NCBI GenBank assembly: GCA_019635015.1
Contig: JAHCAG010000011.1
Span: 43,912 to 107,911, forward strand
From: Burkholderiales bacterium
Lineage (GTDB): Bacteria; Pseudomonadota; Gammaproteobacteria; Burkholderiales; SG8-41
Direction of reading: 5' to 3'
Length of the DNA stretch: 64,000 nt
Shown here: positions 9,801 through 17,155 of the stretch, one piece after another
How the letters are laid out: each line of letters begins with the position of its first letter
Numbering within the stretch: the stretch's first letter is position 1
Made by a program: the position numbers and the translations under genes
The notes under the pieces: generated by a model
Databases searched by the model: none
What the model was told of the DNA's origin: nothing
The model's input: only the letters and a program-made list of their open reading frames with translations

Positions 9801-10448
9801 CAAATGGTGAACCTGTTCTACGCGAGCCGCCTCCCGATGCCGACCGAGGCAGACGTTACGGATCCGCAGAGATTGGGCGTTCTCCTCAGCCAGTGGTTCA
9901 CGTTCTTTGGTGGCTTAGCTTTGGGGGAGGGCCTGGAAGGATTCAACACGGGTGGTTTATTCGTCAATCCGCTTGCGCCTTATGCTCAGGTTATCCCGCT
10001 CTTCAACGCGATTGCCGTCAGCGAAGGCGCGGTAGACGTCGTGGATCCGGGCGGAACCCAGAGCGTCGAAGCGGGTACGCTGCTCGCTCGCAGCAGGGAC
10101 TTCAGCTTCTCGCGCTCGCGCTATGAGGCGCTCTCCGACATGATTGACAAGCTTCATCTTGCGAGCATCGATCCAGACCTGTTCAGGGATACCGATAAAC
10201 CCATCGAAGAAGGCCTCTACGTCTGGGTCCGCGATGGTGCCGTGCAGGTAACCAAGGACAACCAAAGCATTGATGTCAGTGCCGGCAACGCCGCAGTAGC
10301 AACGAAGGATCGCGTGCGTCTGCTCGATGCCGTCCCCAACTTCATGCGCTTCGATCCGACACCGGTGCCAAACCTGTCGCTGACGGCGAGGCTGGATGCC
10401 TTCCGCTTGCCTGATGGCGCGCTCCAGAACATGTGCGTGATTCGATAA
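6816..10448 (+). CDS. FecR-domain protein with four internal repeats, in TPS operon
   Basis: 1210-residue exported protein. A signal peptide ends near residue 41 (KYLFLLLFLFFVLW core, then ALAQAAKV). Residues 41-167 form a FecR domain: AILEFSDQTRVTLRPNTVFR, GGLRVVTGFFGKRNP and VATIGIRGTEFD followed by CGDDC. A second FecR domain begins near 178 and reaches RVLAPVGEIRPRGTAF (281-296). The strand expected to follow (EEGLYVWVRDGAVQVT) appears only at 1131-1146, so about 830 residues seem to sit inside this domain. That segment contains four related blocks (440-521, 605-691, 796-880, 959-1054). The FecR modules probably act outside the membrane, as in other TPS-linked FecR proteins; function is not known. 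Codon third positions from about 7325 to 10150 look less GC-biased than in the flanks. The start overlaps the TpsA stop by 10 bases. Confidence 0.8.
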   Translation: MPVSVLMPWRRPSPSGEINKYLFLLLFLFFVLWMPATALAQAAKVVDVHGTSLVERAGAAPRILGAGEPLDARDTISVARDSWAILEFSDQTRVTLRPNTVFRLDSYKADAPEAMLMGLVRGGLRVVTGFFGKRNPQGVRVQTAVATIGIRGTEFDARLCGDDCREENTQRGYRLLPPVVARVIEMRNVVAAGAARRPDRFLVPGAAVYEGDAIAAGPSGYAVLAFVDGARVSIGARSGLRIEHFRFDEPGNKGYAKLVVIGGKVGVRTGRLAQLSPTHFRVLAPVGEIRPRGTAFLVQSPPLQLHTPIITEVNSTDPAKSVPVSAEVLNFLRAMISRVNSNADFQVTMAGIANQAAAKAAETDPNSAEAIKSRMDANAETFGQAFGGGGGRVESEANSFNNLSAAIAGSTSSNPGQGAASNAVTPERQTDGPGKYDINLVGLGATATAQELLTAMLSWHAAFTTHPVYGSEFADLPLPSLADISDVARLGAVLQSWFKMIDAHDALGRGFEEIDARPIGMGSGPPVLAPATPSAPPVEAPATATPENVQRLDIVDSQVIDVLRRLEATIEGNSDTRREAYFPTGIGLDGKPTYVYVGVIGEPPIDLPSIPANATSAEVLRILTEWHQQITSHGVWGGQLAGMRAPTESDVSDPARMGALLSQWFTQLDGSTLGNGLEKFSTGSLFANPLASSQQLPAAERARPQVEARHVDLEAGPAAPSSGTQSLDQIAEVRRGGPQASTPVITSVQGAPMADAILVLLDAMILTATNNAMRHDQGNSMARSKGLTADDVAALRLAFRQGASTPSEILELMRGWHDALTRHPNYGGHFAELPFPTSADLADPGRMAALLRTWFTLLDSHPVLGEGYEEINASVIGLNPSGTQQAMQFEKPAGVPGQPDSGPTSTDTGMATAGNVSRPLFDPRAVDLLRRLESILEENSDTAVRGASGGIIAGALPFSLPSIPLGASPEEALSILREWRSSILMWLAEHPNMNVQMVNLFYASRLPMPTEADVTDPQRLGVLLSQWFTFFGGLALGEGLEGFNTGGLFVNPLAPYAQVIPLFNAIAVSEGAVDVVDPGGTQSVEAGTLLARSRDFSFSRSRYEALSDMIDKLHLASIDPDLFRDTDKPIEEGLYVWVRDGAVQVTKDNQSIDVSAGNAAVATKDRVRLLDAVPNFMRFDPTPVPNLSLTARLDAFRLPDGALQNMCVIR
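6871..6905. repeat. AT-rich patch, copy of TAAGTATTTG motif, inside a signal-peptide region
   Basis: TAAGTATTTGTTTTTA at 6872-6887 repeats the sequences at 2546 and 63770, and is followed by more T-rich sequence to about 6905. It encodes the hydrophobic core KYLFLLLFLFF of the FecR-domain protein. Confidence 0.55.
8133..8378 (+). repeat. Internal protein repeat 1 (type A)
   Basis: Residues 440-521 of the FecR-domain protein. Marked by ELLTAMLSWHAAFTTHPVYG, then LPLPSLADISDVARLGAVLQ, SWF and GRGFEEIDARPIG. It aligns with repeat 3 (HPNYGGHFAELPFPTSADLA, GEGYEEINASVIG) and more distantly with repeats 2 and 4. Confidence 0.75.
8628..8888 (+). repeat. Internal protein repeat 2 (type B)
   Basis: Residues 605-691. 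It begins IDLPSIPANATSAEVLRILT, continues EWHQQITSHG and SDVSDPARMGALLSQWFTQL, and ends GNGLEKFSTGSLFANPLA. The nearest relative is repeat 4, which ends GEGLEGFNTGGLFVNPLA. Confidence 0.75.
9201..9455 (+). repeat. Internal protein repeat 3 (type A)
   Basis: Residues 796-880. STPSEILELMRGWHDALTRH, LADPGRMAALLRTWFTLLDS and GEGYEEINASVIGLNPSG. The closest match is repeat 1. Confidence 0.75.
9690..9977 (+). repeat. Internal protein repeat 4 (type B)
   Basis: Residues 959-1054. SLPSIPLGASPEEALSILRE, ADVTDPQRLGVLLSQWFTFF and GEGLEGFNTGGLFVNPLA. The closest match is repeat 2. It has an extra stretch (SSILMWLAEHPNMNVQMVNL) compared with repeat 2. Confidence 0.75.
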
Positions 10449-10481
10449 AATAATAAATAAAAACAATATGTTACGTATATT
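10446..10481. repeat. AT-rich junction between FecR-domain gene and tpsB
   Basis: A-rich stretch spanning the FecR-domain stop codon, the 19-base gap and the first codons of the TpsB gene. There is no Shine-Dalgarno. The reverse complement (TATTGTTTTTATTTATTATT) resembles the patch at 6876-6897. Confidence 0.5.
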
Positions 10482-12021
10482 TCTCGGGCTACGCCTGGTG
10501 CGGTTGATGTTGTGCCTGGGCATCACGGGCGTCGCGTGGGCGCAGGACAGCGGCGGCGCACGCTTCGCCGTCAGCAGCTACACCGTTGAAGGCGACAACC
10601 CGCTGTCCGCCTCTGCCACGCAGGTGCTGCTTGCGTCCTACACCGGCGAGGCCGTGACCATCGACCGCCTGCAGGCTGCTGCTGCTGCGCTGGAATCCGC
10701 GATCAAGGATCAGGGTTACAGCTTCATGCGCGTGGTGATTCCGCCGCAGGATGCCAAGGGCGTGATCACGCTGCGCGTGCTGGCCTTCCGGCTCGGCGAG
10801 GTCATTGTCGAGGGCAACCGCAGCTTTGATCGGGCCAACATCCTCGGCAGCCTGCCGGCGCTGCGGCCCGGTACATCGCCCAATCTGCGCGAGATCGCGC
10901 GCAACCAGGCACAGGTCAACGATCATCCGGCGAAGCAGGTCGCGGTGACGGTGCGGCAGGGGCGCGTGCCGGATACGGTCGATGCTGCGGTCAAGGTCGA
11001 GGACGGCGATCCGCTGCAGTTTTTTGCGACGCTGTCCAACTCGGGCACGCCGGCCTCGGGCATGACGCGGCTGGGCGTCGGCTTGTCGCATACCAACCTG
11101 TTCAACCGCGATCACCAGGTGACGGCGACCTATACCACCTCGCCCGAGCAGGCCTCGAATATCCAGCAGTACGGTTTTCATTACCGCGCGCCGTTCTACG
11201 CGCTGGGCGGCACGCTGGCGGCGTACTACACCTTCTCCGATTCGAACTCGGGCACGGTGGCGCAGTTCTTCCAGGTCAGCGGCCGCGGCGAGTTCTACGG
11301 CCTGCGCTGGACCCAGCGCTTCGCGCCGGTGGGCGCCTACAGCCATCTGGCCGAGATCGGTGTCGAGGAGCGGCTGTTCGACAACAATGTGTCCTTCAAC
11401 GGCGTGCCGATTTCATCCGATGTGCGCAGCCGGCCGCTGCTGCTGCGCTACGAGGGGCGCTTCGACGGCACGGGGCATGTCGCGCGCGCTGCGCTGGAAC
11501 TGGCGCATAACCTGCAGGGCAGCGGCGCGAATGACGCCGCGAGTTACACCGCCAACCGCGCCGGCGCGACGCCGGGCTGGCAAGCCTGGCGCTATACGCT
11601 CGATGCTTCGCGCGCGCTGGGCGGTTGGGTGGCGAGCGCGCGGCTGCGCGGCCAGGCCTCGGGCGATGCGCTGATTCCCGGCGAGCAGTTCGGCATCGGC
11701 GGCGCCTCGCTGGTGCGCGGGCTGGAAGAGCGTGAAGGCACCGGCGACCGCGGTTACGTCGCGACCGCCGAGCTGATGACGCCGCCGCTCACCGAAGGTT
11801 TGCGCGGGCTGGTGTTCGTGGATACGGGAGAGGCGCGGCTCCGGGCCGCGGGCGGCGCTGCCGGCGCGGTCCAGCACGCGAGCAGCGCAGGGCTGGGTGT
11901 GCGCTGGCAATGGCGCAAGCGGCTGTCACTGGCGGCGGACTGGGCCTATGTGTTCGACGGCACCGGCAGCACCAACAAACACGACAACCGGGTGCACGCG
12001 GTGCTGTCAGTGCGGTTCTGA
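10468..12021 (+). CDS. TpsB-type outer membrane transporter (ShlB/FhaC/HecB family)
   Basis: 517-residue Omp85-superfamily transporter that should export the TpsA protein encoded upstream. Signal peptide LVRLMLCLGITGVAWAQ; two POTRA domains at roughly 33-110 (YTVEGDNPLSASATQVLLAS) and 110-185 (LGEVIVEGNRSFDRANILGS). A beta-barrel follows to the C-terminal VHAVLSVRF, ending in the aromatic residue used for barrel assembly. The L6-loop VRG motif is visible in FGIGGASLVRGLEE near residue 415. Length is in the family range (about 550). The ATG lies in an A-rich tract 19 bases after the FecR-domain stop, so the three genes are probably cotranscribed. A strong hairpin terminator follows. Confidence 0.88.
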   Translation: MLRIFLGLRLVRLMLCLGITGVAWAQDSGGARFAVSSYTVEGDNPLSASATQVLLASYTGEAVTIDRLQAAAAALESAIKDQGYSFMRVVIPPQDAKGVITLRVLAFRLGEVIVEGNRSFDRANILGSLPALRPGTSPNLREIARNQAQVNDHPAKQVAVTVRQGRVPDTVDAAVKVEDGDPLQFFATLSNSGTPASGMTRLGVGLSHTNLFNRDHQVTATYTTSPEQASNIQQYGFHYRAPFYALGGTLAAYYTFSDSNSGTVAQFFQVSGRGEFYGLRWTQRFAPVGAYSHLAEIGVEERLFDNNVSFNGVPISSDVRSRPLLLRYEGRFDGTGHVARAALELAHNLQGSGANDAASYTANRAGATPGWQAWRYTLDASRALGGWVASARLRGQASGDALIPGEQFGIGGASLVRGLEEREGTGDRGYVATAELMTPPLTEGLRGLVFVDTGEARLRAAGGAAGAVQHASSAGLGVRWQWRKRLSLAADWAYVFDGTGSTNKHDNRVHAVLSVRF

Positions 12022-12037
12022 GCACGCCGGGCCCTCC

Positions 12038-12074
12038 AAACAAAACGGCCGGGATGTCCCGGCCGTTTTGTTTT
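12038..12074. terminator. Bidirectional intrinsic terminator between tpsB and nrdJ
   Basis: Perfect 16-bp stem (AAACAAAACGGCCGGG paired with CCCGGCCGTTTTGTTT) with a four-base ATGT loop, A-rich on one side and T-rich on the other. It sits between convergent genes, so it can end transcription from both directions. Confidence 0.9.
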
Positions 12075-12090
12075 GCAAGCCACTGATCGT

Positions 12091-15000
12091 TCAGCCGCAG
12101 GTCCCCGTGTAGCCGCAGGCCGAGCACCAGTCGCAGCCGTCCTTGCGGATCAGCGTGGCGTTGCCGCATTCGGGGCAGCGGGCACCTTTCATGATCTTGG
12201 GTTCGGTGCTGCGCTCCGGCGTGGCGAGGATGCCCATCTGGGTCAGCGGCGCGCCGTTTTCGTCGAGGATGCCCAGCATCGCGTAGCGGTGCAGGATCAG
12301 GCGCGCGACATAGGCTACCGTCGAGGGGTAGGTCGCCTGCTTGCGTTCACCGGGCACGAAAGCCATGAAATCGCCCAGCGGTTCCGGGAACTCGAGCAGC
12401 TTCTTCAACTTCATGCCGATCCAGGCCGGATCCATCACGCGCATGTCGAGCGAGAGGATCTTGCACAGGCCGTCGAGGGCGCGCGGGTATTCGCCGGAGA
12501 GCCACATCGAGTACGGGCGGGTTACCCCGTCGGGCAGGGTGATTTCCTTGATGCCGAGCACGAAGTCATCGCCGGTGCGCGGGTTGAGCACGTCGACGGT
12601 CCAGGACATTGTGCCGTCGGTGCCGGTCTTCGGTTCTTTCGGCGCGAACATCGCGTCGAGCACGGGGGTCAGCGACTGGCCGAACAGCGGCGCGCCGGAG
12701 GCGGTGAGTCCGCCCAGCTGGTCGACGCGCCAGCGCAGCACCTGCGCAAAGGCGGCCACCACCGAGGGCATGCGCTTTACTTCACCATGCGGCGGGAAGG
12801 GCAGGTCGAAGGGCTCGTCGCCGCCGGCCTTGGCCAGGGTGTCGAGTTTCAGCTTGAGCCAGCCCGGATCGTCGGCGCGCATGTCCATCGACAGTGTCTT
12901 CGCCACCGCGCCGAGTCCGCGCGGCTGCTCGCTGCCGTTGACCCAGACTTCGAAGGCGTGGTTGTGGTCGTTCTCGACGTGGCCGACGAATACCGCAAAG
13001 GCGCCGTGGGGATGCTCGATCATGTAGGTCCAGGCCGGATTGCCGGCAGCCATTGACGGCCGGCCCGGCCAGCGCAGGCTGGCCAGTACGGGGGCCGGCA
13101 GCGACTGGATCTGGATGCGGCGGTTGACGTCATCGGCGCGGAAATCCTGGGGCGCCTTTTCCTTGGCCGAGGGTTCGACCGACAGCACCGAGCCCAGCAC
13201 GCTGTTCGGGCGGTACGTCGCGAGCCCCTTCAGTCCGGATTTCCAGGCCTTGAAATAGAGGTCCTGGAATTCGCCATAGGGATAGTCCTCGGGCACGTTG
13301 ACGGTCTTGGAGATGCTGGTATCGACGTAGGGCGCGACCGCGGCGACCATTTCCTCGTGCGCGCTGGCCGATATTTCCAGCGCGGTGACGAACCAGGGCG
13401 GCAGCTGCGTGGTGTTGCCGCCCATCGCCTTCCAGCGCCGCCAGGCGTGGTCTTCGACTGCGAATTCGCGCATGGTGTTGTCGGGCATGCGCTTCTTGCG
13501 GGTGTAGGTCCAGGAAAACGGCGGCTCGATGCCGTTGGAGGCGTTGTCGGCAAACGACAGGCTGATCGTGCCGGTGGGCGCGATCGACAGCAGGTGGCTG
13601 TTGCGGATGCCGTTTTTGCGGATTACCTGCTTGACCTCTTCCGGCAACCGCGCGGCGAAGCTCGTGCCCGAGAGATAGAGGTCGGCGTTGAACAGCGGGA
13701 AGGCGCCCTTTTCGCGCGCAAGTTCGGCGGAGGCGCGGTAGGCATGGTCGCGCATCGCTTCGGAGATTTTCGCCGCCATCTGCCGCGCTTCCGGCGTGTC
13801 GTAGCGCAGGCGCAGCATGATCAGCGCGTCGCCGAGCCCGGTGAAGCCCAGGCCGACGCGGCGCTTGTTCATTGCTTCCTCGTGCTGCTGCTTGAGCGGC
13901 CAGGCGGTGACGTCGAGCACGTTGTCGAGCATGCGGATCGCCACCGCGACGACCTTGCCGAAGTGTTCGAAATCGAAGCCGGTGTTCTCGGCGAAGGGCT
14001 GCTTGACGAATTTGGTGAGGTCGATCGAACCGAGGCAGCAGCAGCCGTAGGGGGGCAGCGGTTGTTCTGCACAGTTATGCACATACAGGCCGTTGGCATC
14101 AAAGGCGTGCACTTCGGAAACGGTGACGTCGTAAACGGCCTCAATGCCGTCTTCTTCGAGGCTTTCGACCGTCGCGACAAAGCGGTTCCTGTTGAGGGTG
14201 CGCTGGTAAGCGCCGAGCGACCGCTTCAGCCGGTCTGCCTTGTCGGCATCGGCAAAACCGATGCGTGCCGAAAAAGTCGCAAGGTTGGCGCCGCTGATGA
14301 TCAGTTCATGCAGGGGCAGCGTCGGATAGTCCTTGCTGCCGCCTTTGCCGTCCGGCAGCGGCCGCGGTCCGCCGGTTCTGCGATTGCGGTAAATGGTCGA
14401 GTTGATGCCCAGTCGCGCCAGCATGCGTTGTGTTCCCTCAAGCACTTCCAAGCTGACTTGGGTGAGCCGCACGGATACGCCTTTGGCCTGTGTGCCCTGC
14501 ACCGAACCGTCCGCATCAAACAGGCCGCGCAGGAATCCGCGATAGAAAGCCGAAGAATCGCGTTCGATTTCCGCCGTCAGCGTTTTGTGACCCGGTGCCA
14601 TGCCCAGATCGTGGGCGAGCGATTTCAGTGCGCCCAGCGCAAGCCGGTAATGCCCCGGCTGACTGGGCACGGCCATCCATCCCCTGAAGTCCGCGCGATG
14701 AGGCAGCGTCAGTGCGGCTTCATGAGCGGCCTTCATCATCGTGTGCACACCTTGGGATTGCAGGGTTTCTCCGTTTGCGGCTTTTATCGCCAGCGGATCC
14801 CAGGCACCGAGTATGGCCTTGTCAGTCTTGAGCGTGCCGTCCCCCAGCAGCAGGCCGATCAGATAACCCTCGGCTTCGGAGTGCGGCCCTGCCCATTCGC
14901 TGATTTCGTGATGGTCGTGCAGCACAATTTGATCGCCGGGCCGCAGGTCTCCTGCTTTGCGCCATTCCGTTTCACGGCGATGGCGGGTCAGTGTTGAGAC

Positions 15001-16095
15001 CGAAAGGACGGGGTGATCCGCCGTCAGCCGCAGCGCATGGCCTTCCCGGGTGCGCAGTTTGAACACGGGCTTGGTACCGGTGGCGAAAAATCCGGCCGAC
15101 TCGGTGGAATAGGATTTGCCATCAACAACTGCGCTGAACGGAATGCCGAAGAGTTGATGAACTTGCCGGGCGCCTTCGCTGGTCATGACCCAAGTGTCTG
15201 CGGTCACACAGGGATTGGTAGCCTCTATGGTTTCGCAGTAGTTGAGGTTGTTGTCCTTGTTCATGCGGTCGATGAACAGTACGCCGGGTTCGGCATGGTC
15301 ATAGGTCGAGCGCATGATCTGGTCCCACAGGTCGCGTGCCGGCACCTTGCGGTAGACCCAGAGGCCGTCCTCGCGCTGGTAAGACCCCTTGGCCATCTGC
15401 CTGGCATTGGGTTTCGAGCGGTGCACCAGTTCAACCTCGCGGTCCTTCTCGACCGCTTCCATGAAGGGGTCGGTGACGCCGACGGAGATGTTGAAGTTGG
15501 TGAGGTCGCCTTTGTCCTTGGCGTGGATGAAATCCTCGACGTCCGGGTGGTCGCAGCGCAGTACGGCCATCTGCGCGCCGCGGCGCGAGCCGGCAGATTC
15601 CACGGTCTCGCAGGAACGGTCGAACACGCGCATGTACGACACCGGACCGCTGGCATTGGACTGCGTGCCCTTGACCTCGGCGCCTTTGGGCCGGATCGAG
15701 GAGAAGTCGTAACCGACGCCGCCGCCGCGGCGCATGGTCTCGGCGGCTTCCTGCAGCGCGATGTAGATGCCGGGGCGGCCGTCAACGGTTTCCGAGATGG
15801 AATCGCCGACCGGCTGCACGAAACAATTGATCAGCGTTGCCGCCAGCTGCACGCCGGCGGCGGAATTGATGCGTCCCGCCGGGATGAAGCCGTCTTCCTG
15901 TGCCTGCAGGAAGCGTTTTTCCCAGAGAGCGCGCTGGTCTTCGGCTTCGACCTGCGCCAGCGCGCGGGCGACGCGGCGGCGCACTTCGGTGATGCTGGTT
16001 TCCTTGCCCTTGGCGTATTTCTCGATGAGGGTGTCGCGGCTGATTTCCTGTTCGGGGAGCGCGAGTTGCGCGGCGCCGGCGGCGGTTTCGTTCAT
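12091..16095 (-). CDS. nrdJ: Adenosylcobalamin-dependent (class II) ribonucleotide reductase with intein
   Basis: 1334-residue precursor; 955 residues after removal of the intein (residues 296-674). It reduces ribonucleotides to deoxyribonucleotides using B12 and needs no small subunit. Visible parts: first redox cysteine in [14 protein letters not shown] (residue 91), the [20 protein letters not shown] loop, the radical-cysteine region [17 protein letters not shown] (split by the intein), and [20 protein letters not shown]. Two TSCPD-like domains lie toward the C-terminus, which ends in a cysteine cluster ([16 protein letters not shown]) that re-reduces the active site. Start ATG has AGAGGAAG upstream. 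Divergent from the enoyl-CoA hydratase. I see no cobalamin riboswitch in the short upstream region. Confidence 0.93.
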   Translation of the reverse strand: MNETAAGAAQLALPEQEISRDTLIEKYAKGKETSITEVRRRVARALAQVEAEDQRALWEKRFLQAQEDGFIPAGRINSAAGVQLAATLINCFVQPVGDSISETVDGRPGIYIALQEAAETMRRGGGVGYDFSSIRPKGAEVKGTQSNASGPVSYMRVFDRSCETVESAGSRRGAQMAVLRCDHPDVEDFIHAKDKGDLTNFNISVGVTDPFMEAVEKDREVELVHRSKPNARQMAKGSYQREDGLWVYRKVPARDLWDQIMRSTYDHAEPGVLFIDRMNKDNNLNYCETIEATNPCVTADTWVMTSEGARQVHQLFGIPFSAVVDGKSYSTESAGFFATGTKPVFKLRTREGHALRLTADHPVLSVSTLTRHRRETEWRKAGDLRPGDQIVLHDHHEISEWAGPHSEAEGYLIGLLLGDGTLKTDKAILGAWDPLAIKAANGETLQSQGVHTMMKAAHEAALTLPHRADFRGWMAVPSQPGHYRLALGALKSLAHDLGMAPGHKTLTAEIERDSSAFYRGFLRGLFDADGSVQGTQAKGVSVRLTQVSLEVLEGTQRMLARLGINSTIYRNRRTGGPRPLPDGKGGSKDYPTLPLHELIISGANLATFSARIGFADADKADRLKRSLGAYQRTLNRNRFVATVESLEEDGIEAVYDVTVSEVHAFDANGLYVHNCAEQPLPPYGCCCLGSIDLTKFVKQPFAENTGFDFEHFGKVVAVAIRMLDNVLDVTAWPLKQQHEEAMNKRRVGLGFTGLGDALIMLRLRYDTPEARQMAAKISEAMRDHAYRASAELAREKGAFPLFNADLYLSGTSFAARLPEEVKQVIRKNGIRNSHLLSIAPTGTISLSFADNASNGIEPPFSWTYTRKKRMPDNTMREFAVEDHAWRRWKAMGGNTTQLPPWFVTALEISASAHEEMVAAVAPYVDTSISKTVNVPEDYPYGEFQDLYFKAWKSGLKGLATYRPNSVLGSVLSVEPSAKEKAPQDFRADDVNRRIQIQSLPAPVLASLRWPGRPSMAAGNPAWTYMIEHPHGAFAVFVGHVENDHNHAFEVWVNGSEQPRGLGAVAKTLSMDMRADDPGWLKLKLDTLAKAGGDEPFDLPFPPHGEVKRMPSVVAAFAQVLRWRVDQLGGLTASGAPLFGQSLTPVLDAMFAPKEPKTGTDGTMSWTVDVLNPRTGDDFVLGIKEITLPDGVTRPYSMWLSGEYPRALDGLCKILSLDMRVMDPAWIGMKLKKLLEFPEPLGDFMAFVPGERKQATYPSTVAYVARLILHRYAMLGILDENGAPLTQMGILATPERSTEPKIMKGARCPECGNATLIRKDGCDWCSACGYTGTCG
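14074..15210 (-). mobile_element. Intein with LAGLIDADG homing endonuclease, inserted in nrdJ
   Basis: 379-codon in-frame intein, residues 296-674 of the precursor. It begins with Cys in [15 protein letters not shown] and ends YVHN before extein CAEQ, so both splice junctions can be read. Hint block A starts at the Cys, block B is LTADHPVLS (TAD-H at 358-361), block F is [20 protein letters not shown], and the terminal His-Asn is intact. Two dodecapeptide motifs, [11 protein letters not shown] (410-420) and [10 protein letters not shown] (521-530), mark a DOD-type endonuclease whose acidic residues are kept, so it may be active. The extein +1 residue is the cysteine expected to carry the thiyl radical. 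Confidence 0.93.
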
Positions 16096-16280
16096 TGCGT
16101 AGCTTCCTCTTTCGATATTGCGCGATTGAGCCGAAGTATGCGCCCGGCGGCGGTGGACGAAAAGGCTTGCGGTTTTATCCCGATCAGGCTACTGCCCTTG
16201 TCCTGATCGTGGACCCGGCTTGCACCTGCGTCGCCGCGCCGGTATCGTGCGGCGATTCCAGTCTAGCGGGAGAAATCCGG

Positions 16281-17078
16281 ATGTACAAGGACTATCAGGC
16301 CATCCAGTGGGAAATTGTCGACCATACCGGGGTTCTGCGGCTGAACCGCCCTGAGCGGCTCAACGCCATCGACAACGCGATGCGTGGCGACATCGAGCAT
16401 GTGCTGCGTGCGGCGGAAGCCGATCAGGAGGTGTGGACGATCGTCGTCACCGGCAACGGCCGTGGATTCTGCTCCGGCGCCGACCTCAAGGCGCGGGCGG
16501 AGGCCGAGAAGGCGGGTGCCGGCGGCACCGCGCCGCAGCCCTTGTTTGACATGAAGTATTACTACGCCATCGGCTTCAGCCAGATCAACAAGCCGGTCAT
16601 CGCGGCGGTCAACGGTGTCACCCGTGGTGCCGGCTGCAACATGGCTTTTGCGGCGGATTTCCGCATCCTTTCCGAGAACGCCAATTTCGGCGTCAATTTT
16701 GTCGAACGCGGGCTGATGGGCGAGACCTCGACCTGGTACCTGCCGCGGCTGGTCGGCCATGCCAGGGCCGCCGAAATCTGCCTGCTCGGCGAGCCCTTTG
16801 ACGCGCGGCAGGCGGAAAACTGGGGACTGGCCACCAAGGTGGTTCCCCACGACGGCTTGATGGACGAGGCGCTGGCACTGGCGAAACGGCTCAACAGCAA
16901 GGCGCCGATCGCGGTGCAGATGACCAAGGTGGCCCTGCGCCGCGCCTGGGAACAGGACGTCGAACAGCAGCTCGAGCTGCAGAACACCATGAACAACAAG
17001 CTGCGCGGCACCGCCGACACGCAGGAGGCGCTGCGTGCCTTTATTGAAAAGCGGCCGCCGGTGTTCCGCGGGGCCTGA
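16281..17078 (+). CDS. Enoyl-CoA hydratase/isomerase family protein
   Basis: 265-residue crotonase-fold enzyme acting on acyl-CoA thioesters in the cytoplasm. Oxyanion-hole strands: GRGFCSGADLKARAEAEKAG and AAVNGVTRGAGCNMAFAADF. Only one of the two classical glutamates is clearly placed (residues near FVERGLMGETSTWYLPRLVG), so hydratase versus isomerase cannot be fixed. Start ATG chosen for its position after GGGAGAAATCCGG; the frame stays open further upstream without family similarity. The IlvD/Edd dehydratase gene follows on the same strand after a palindrome. Confidence 0.88.
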   Translation: MYKDYQAIQWEIVDHTGVLRLNRPERLNAIDNAMRGDIEHVLRAAEADQEVWTIVVTGNGRGFCSGADLKARAEAEKAGAGGTAPQPLFDMKYYYAIGFSQINKPVIAAVNGVTRGAGCNMAFAADFRILSENANFGVNFVERGLMGETSTWYLPRLVGHARAAEICLLGEPFDARQAENWGLATKVVPHDGLMDEALALAKRLNSKAPIAVQMTKVALRRAWEQDVEQQLELQNTMNNKLRGTADTQEALRAFIEKRPPVFRGA

Positions 17079-17104
17079 ACGGCCGCGCGGGCCGCCTTGC
17101 CTCC

Positions 17105-17124
17105 CGATAGCCCTTGGGCTATCG
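17105..17124. promoter_or_regulatory. 20-base inverted repeat upstream of the IlvD/Edd gene
   Basis: CGATAGCCCTTGGGCTATCG: two perfect 9-base arms around a two-base centre. It lies 31 bases before the dehydratase start codon. It lacks an immediate T-tract, so an operator is as likely as a terminator. Confidence 0.45.
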
Positions 17125-17155
17125 TGCGAGCCTGATTTTTCCGAGGTAAATTCCC

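Noticed and set aside
13357..14997. 546-codon open frame on the plus strand across the nrdJ-intein boundary
   Set aside because: It is a shadow of nrdJ and the intein; there is no domain or start signal.
16096..16280. Cobalamin riboswitch upstream of nrdJ
   Set aside because: The gap is about 185 bases and I found no B12-box-like sequence on the minus strand.
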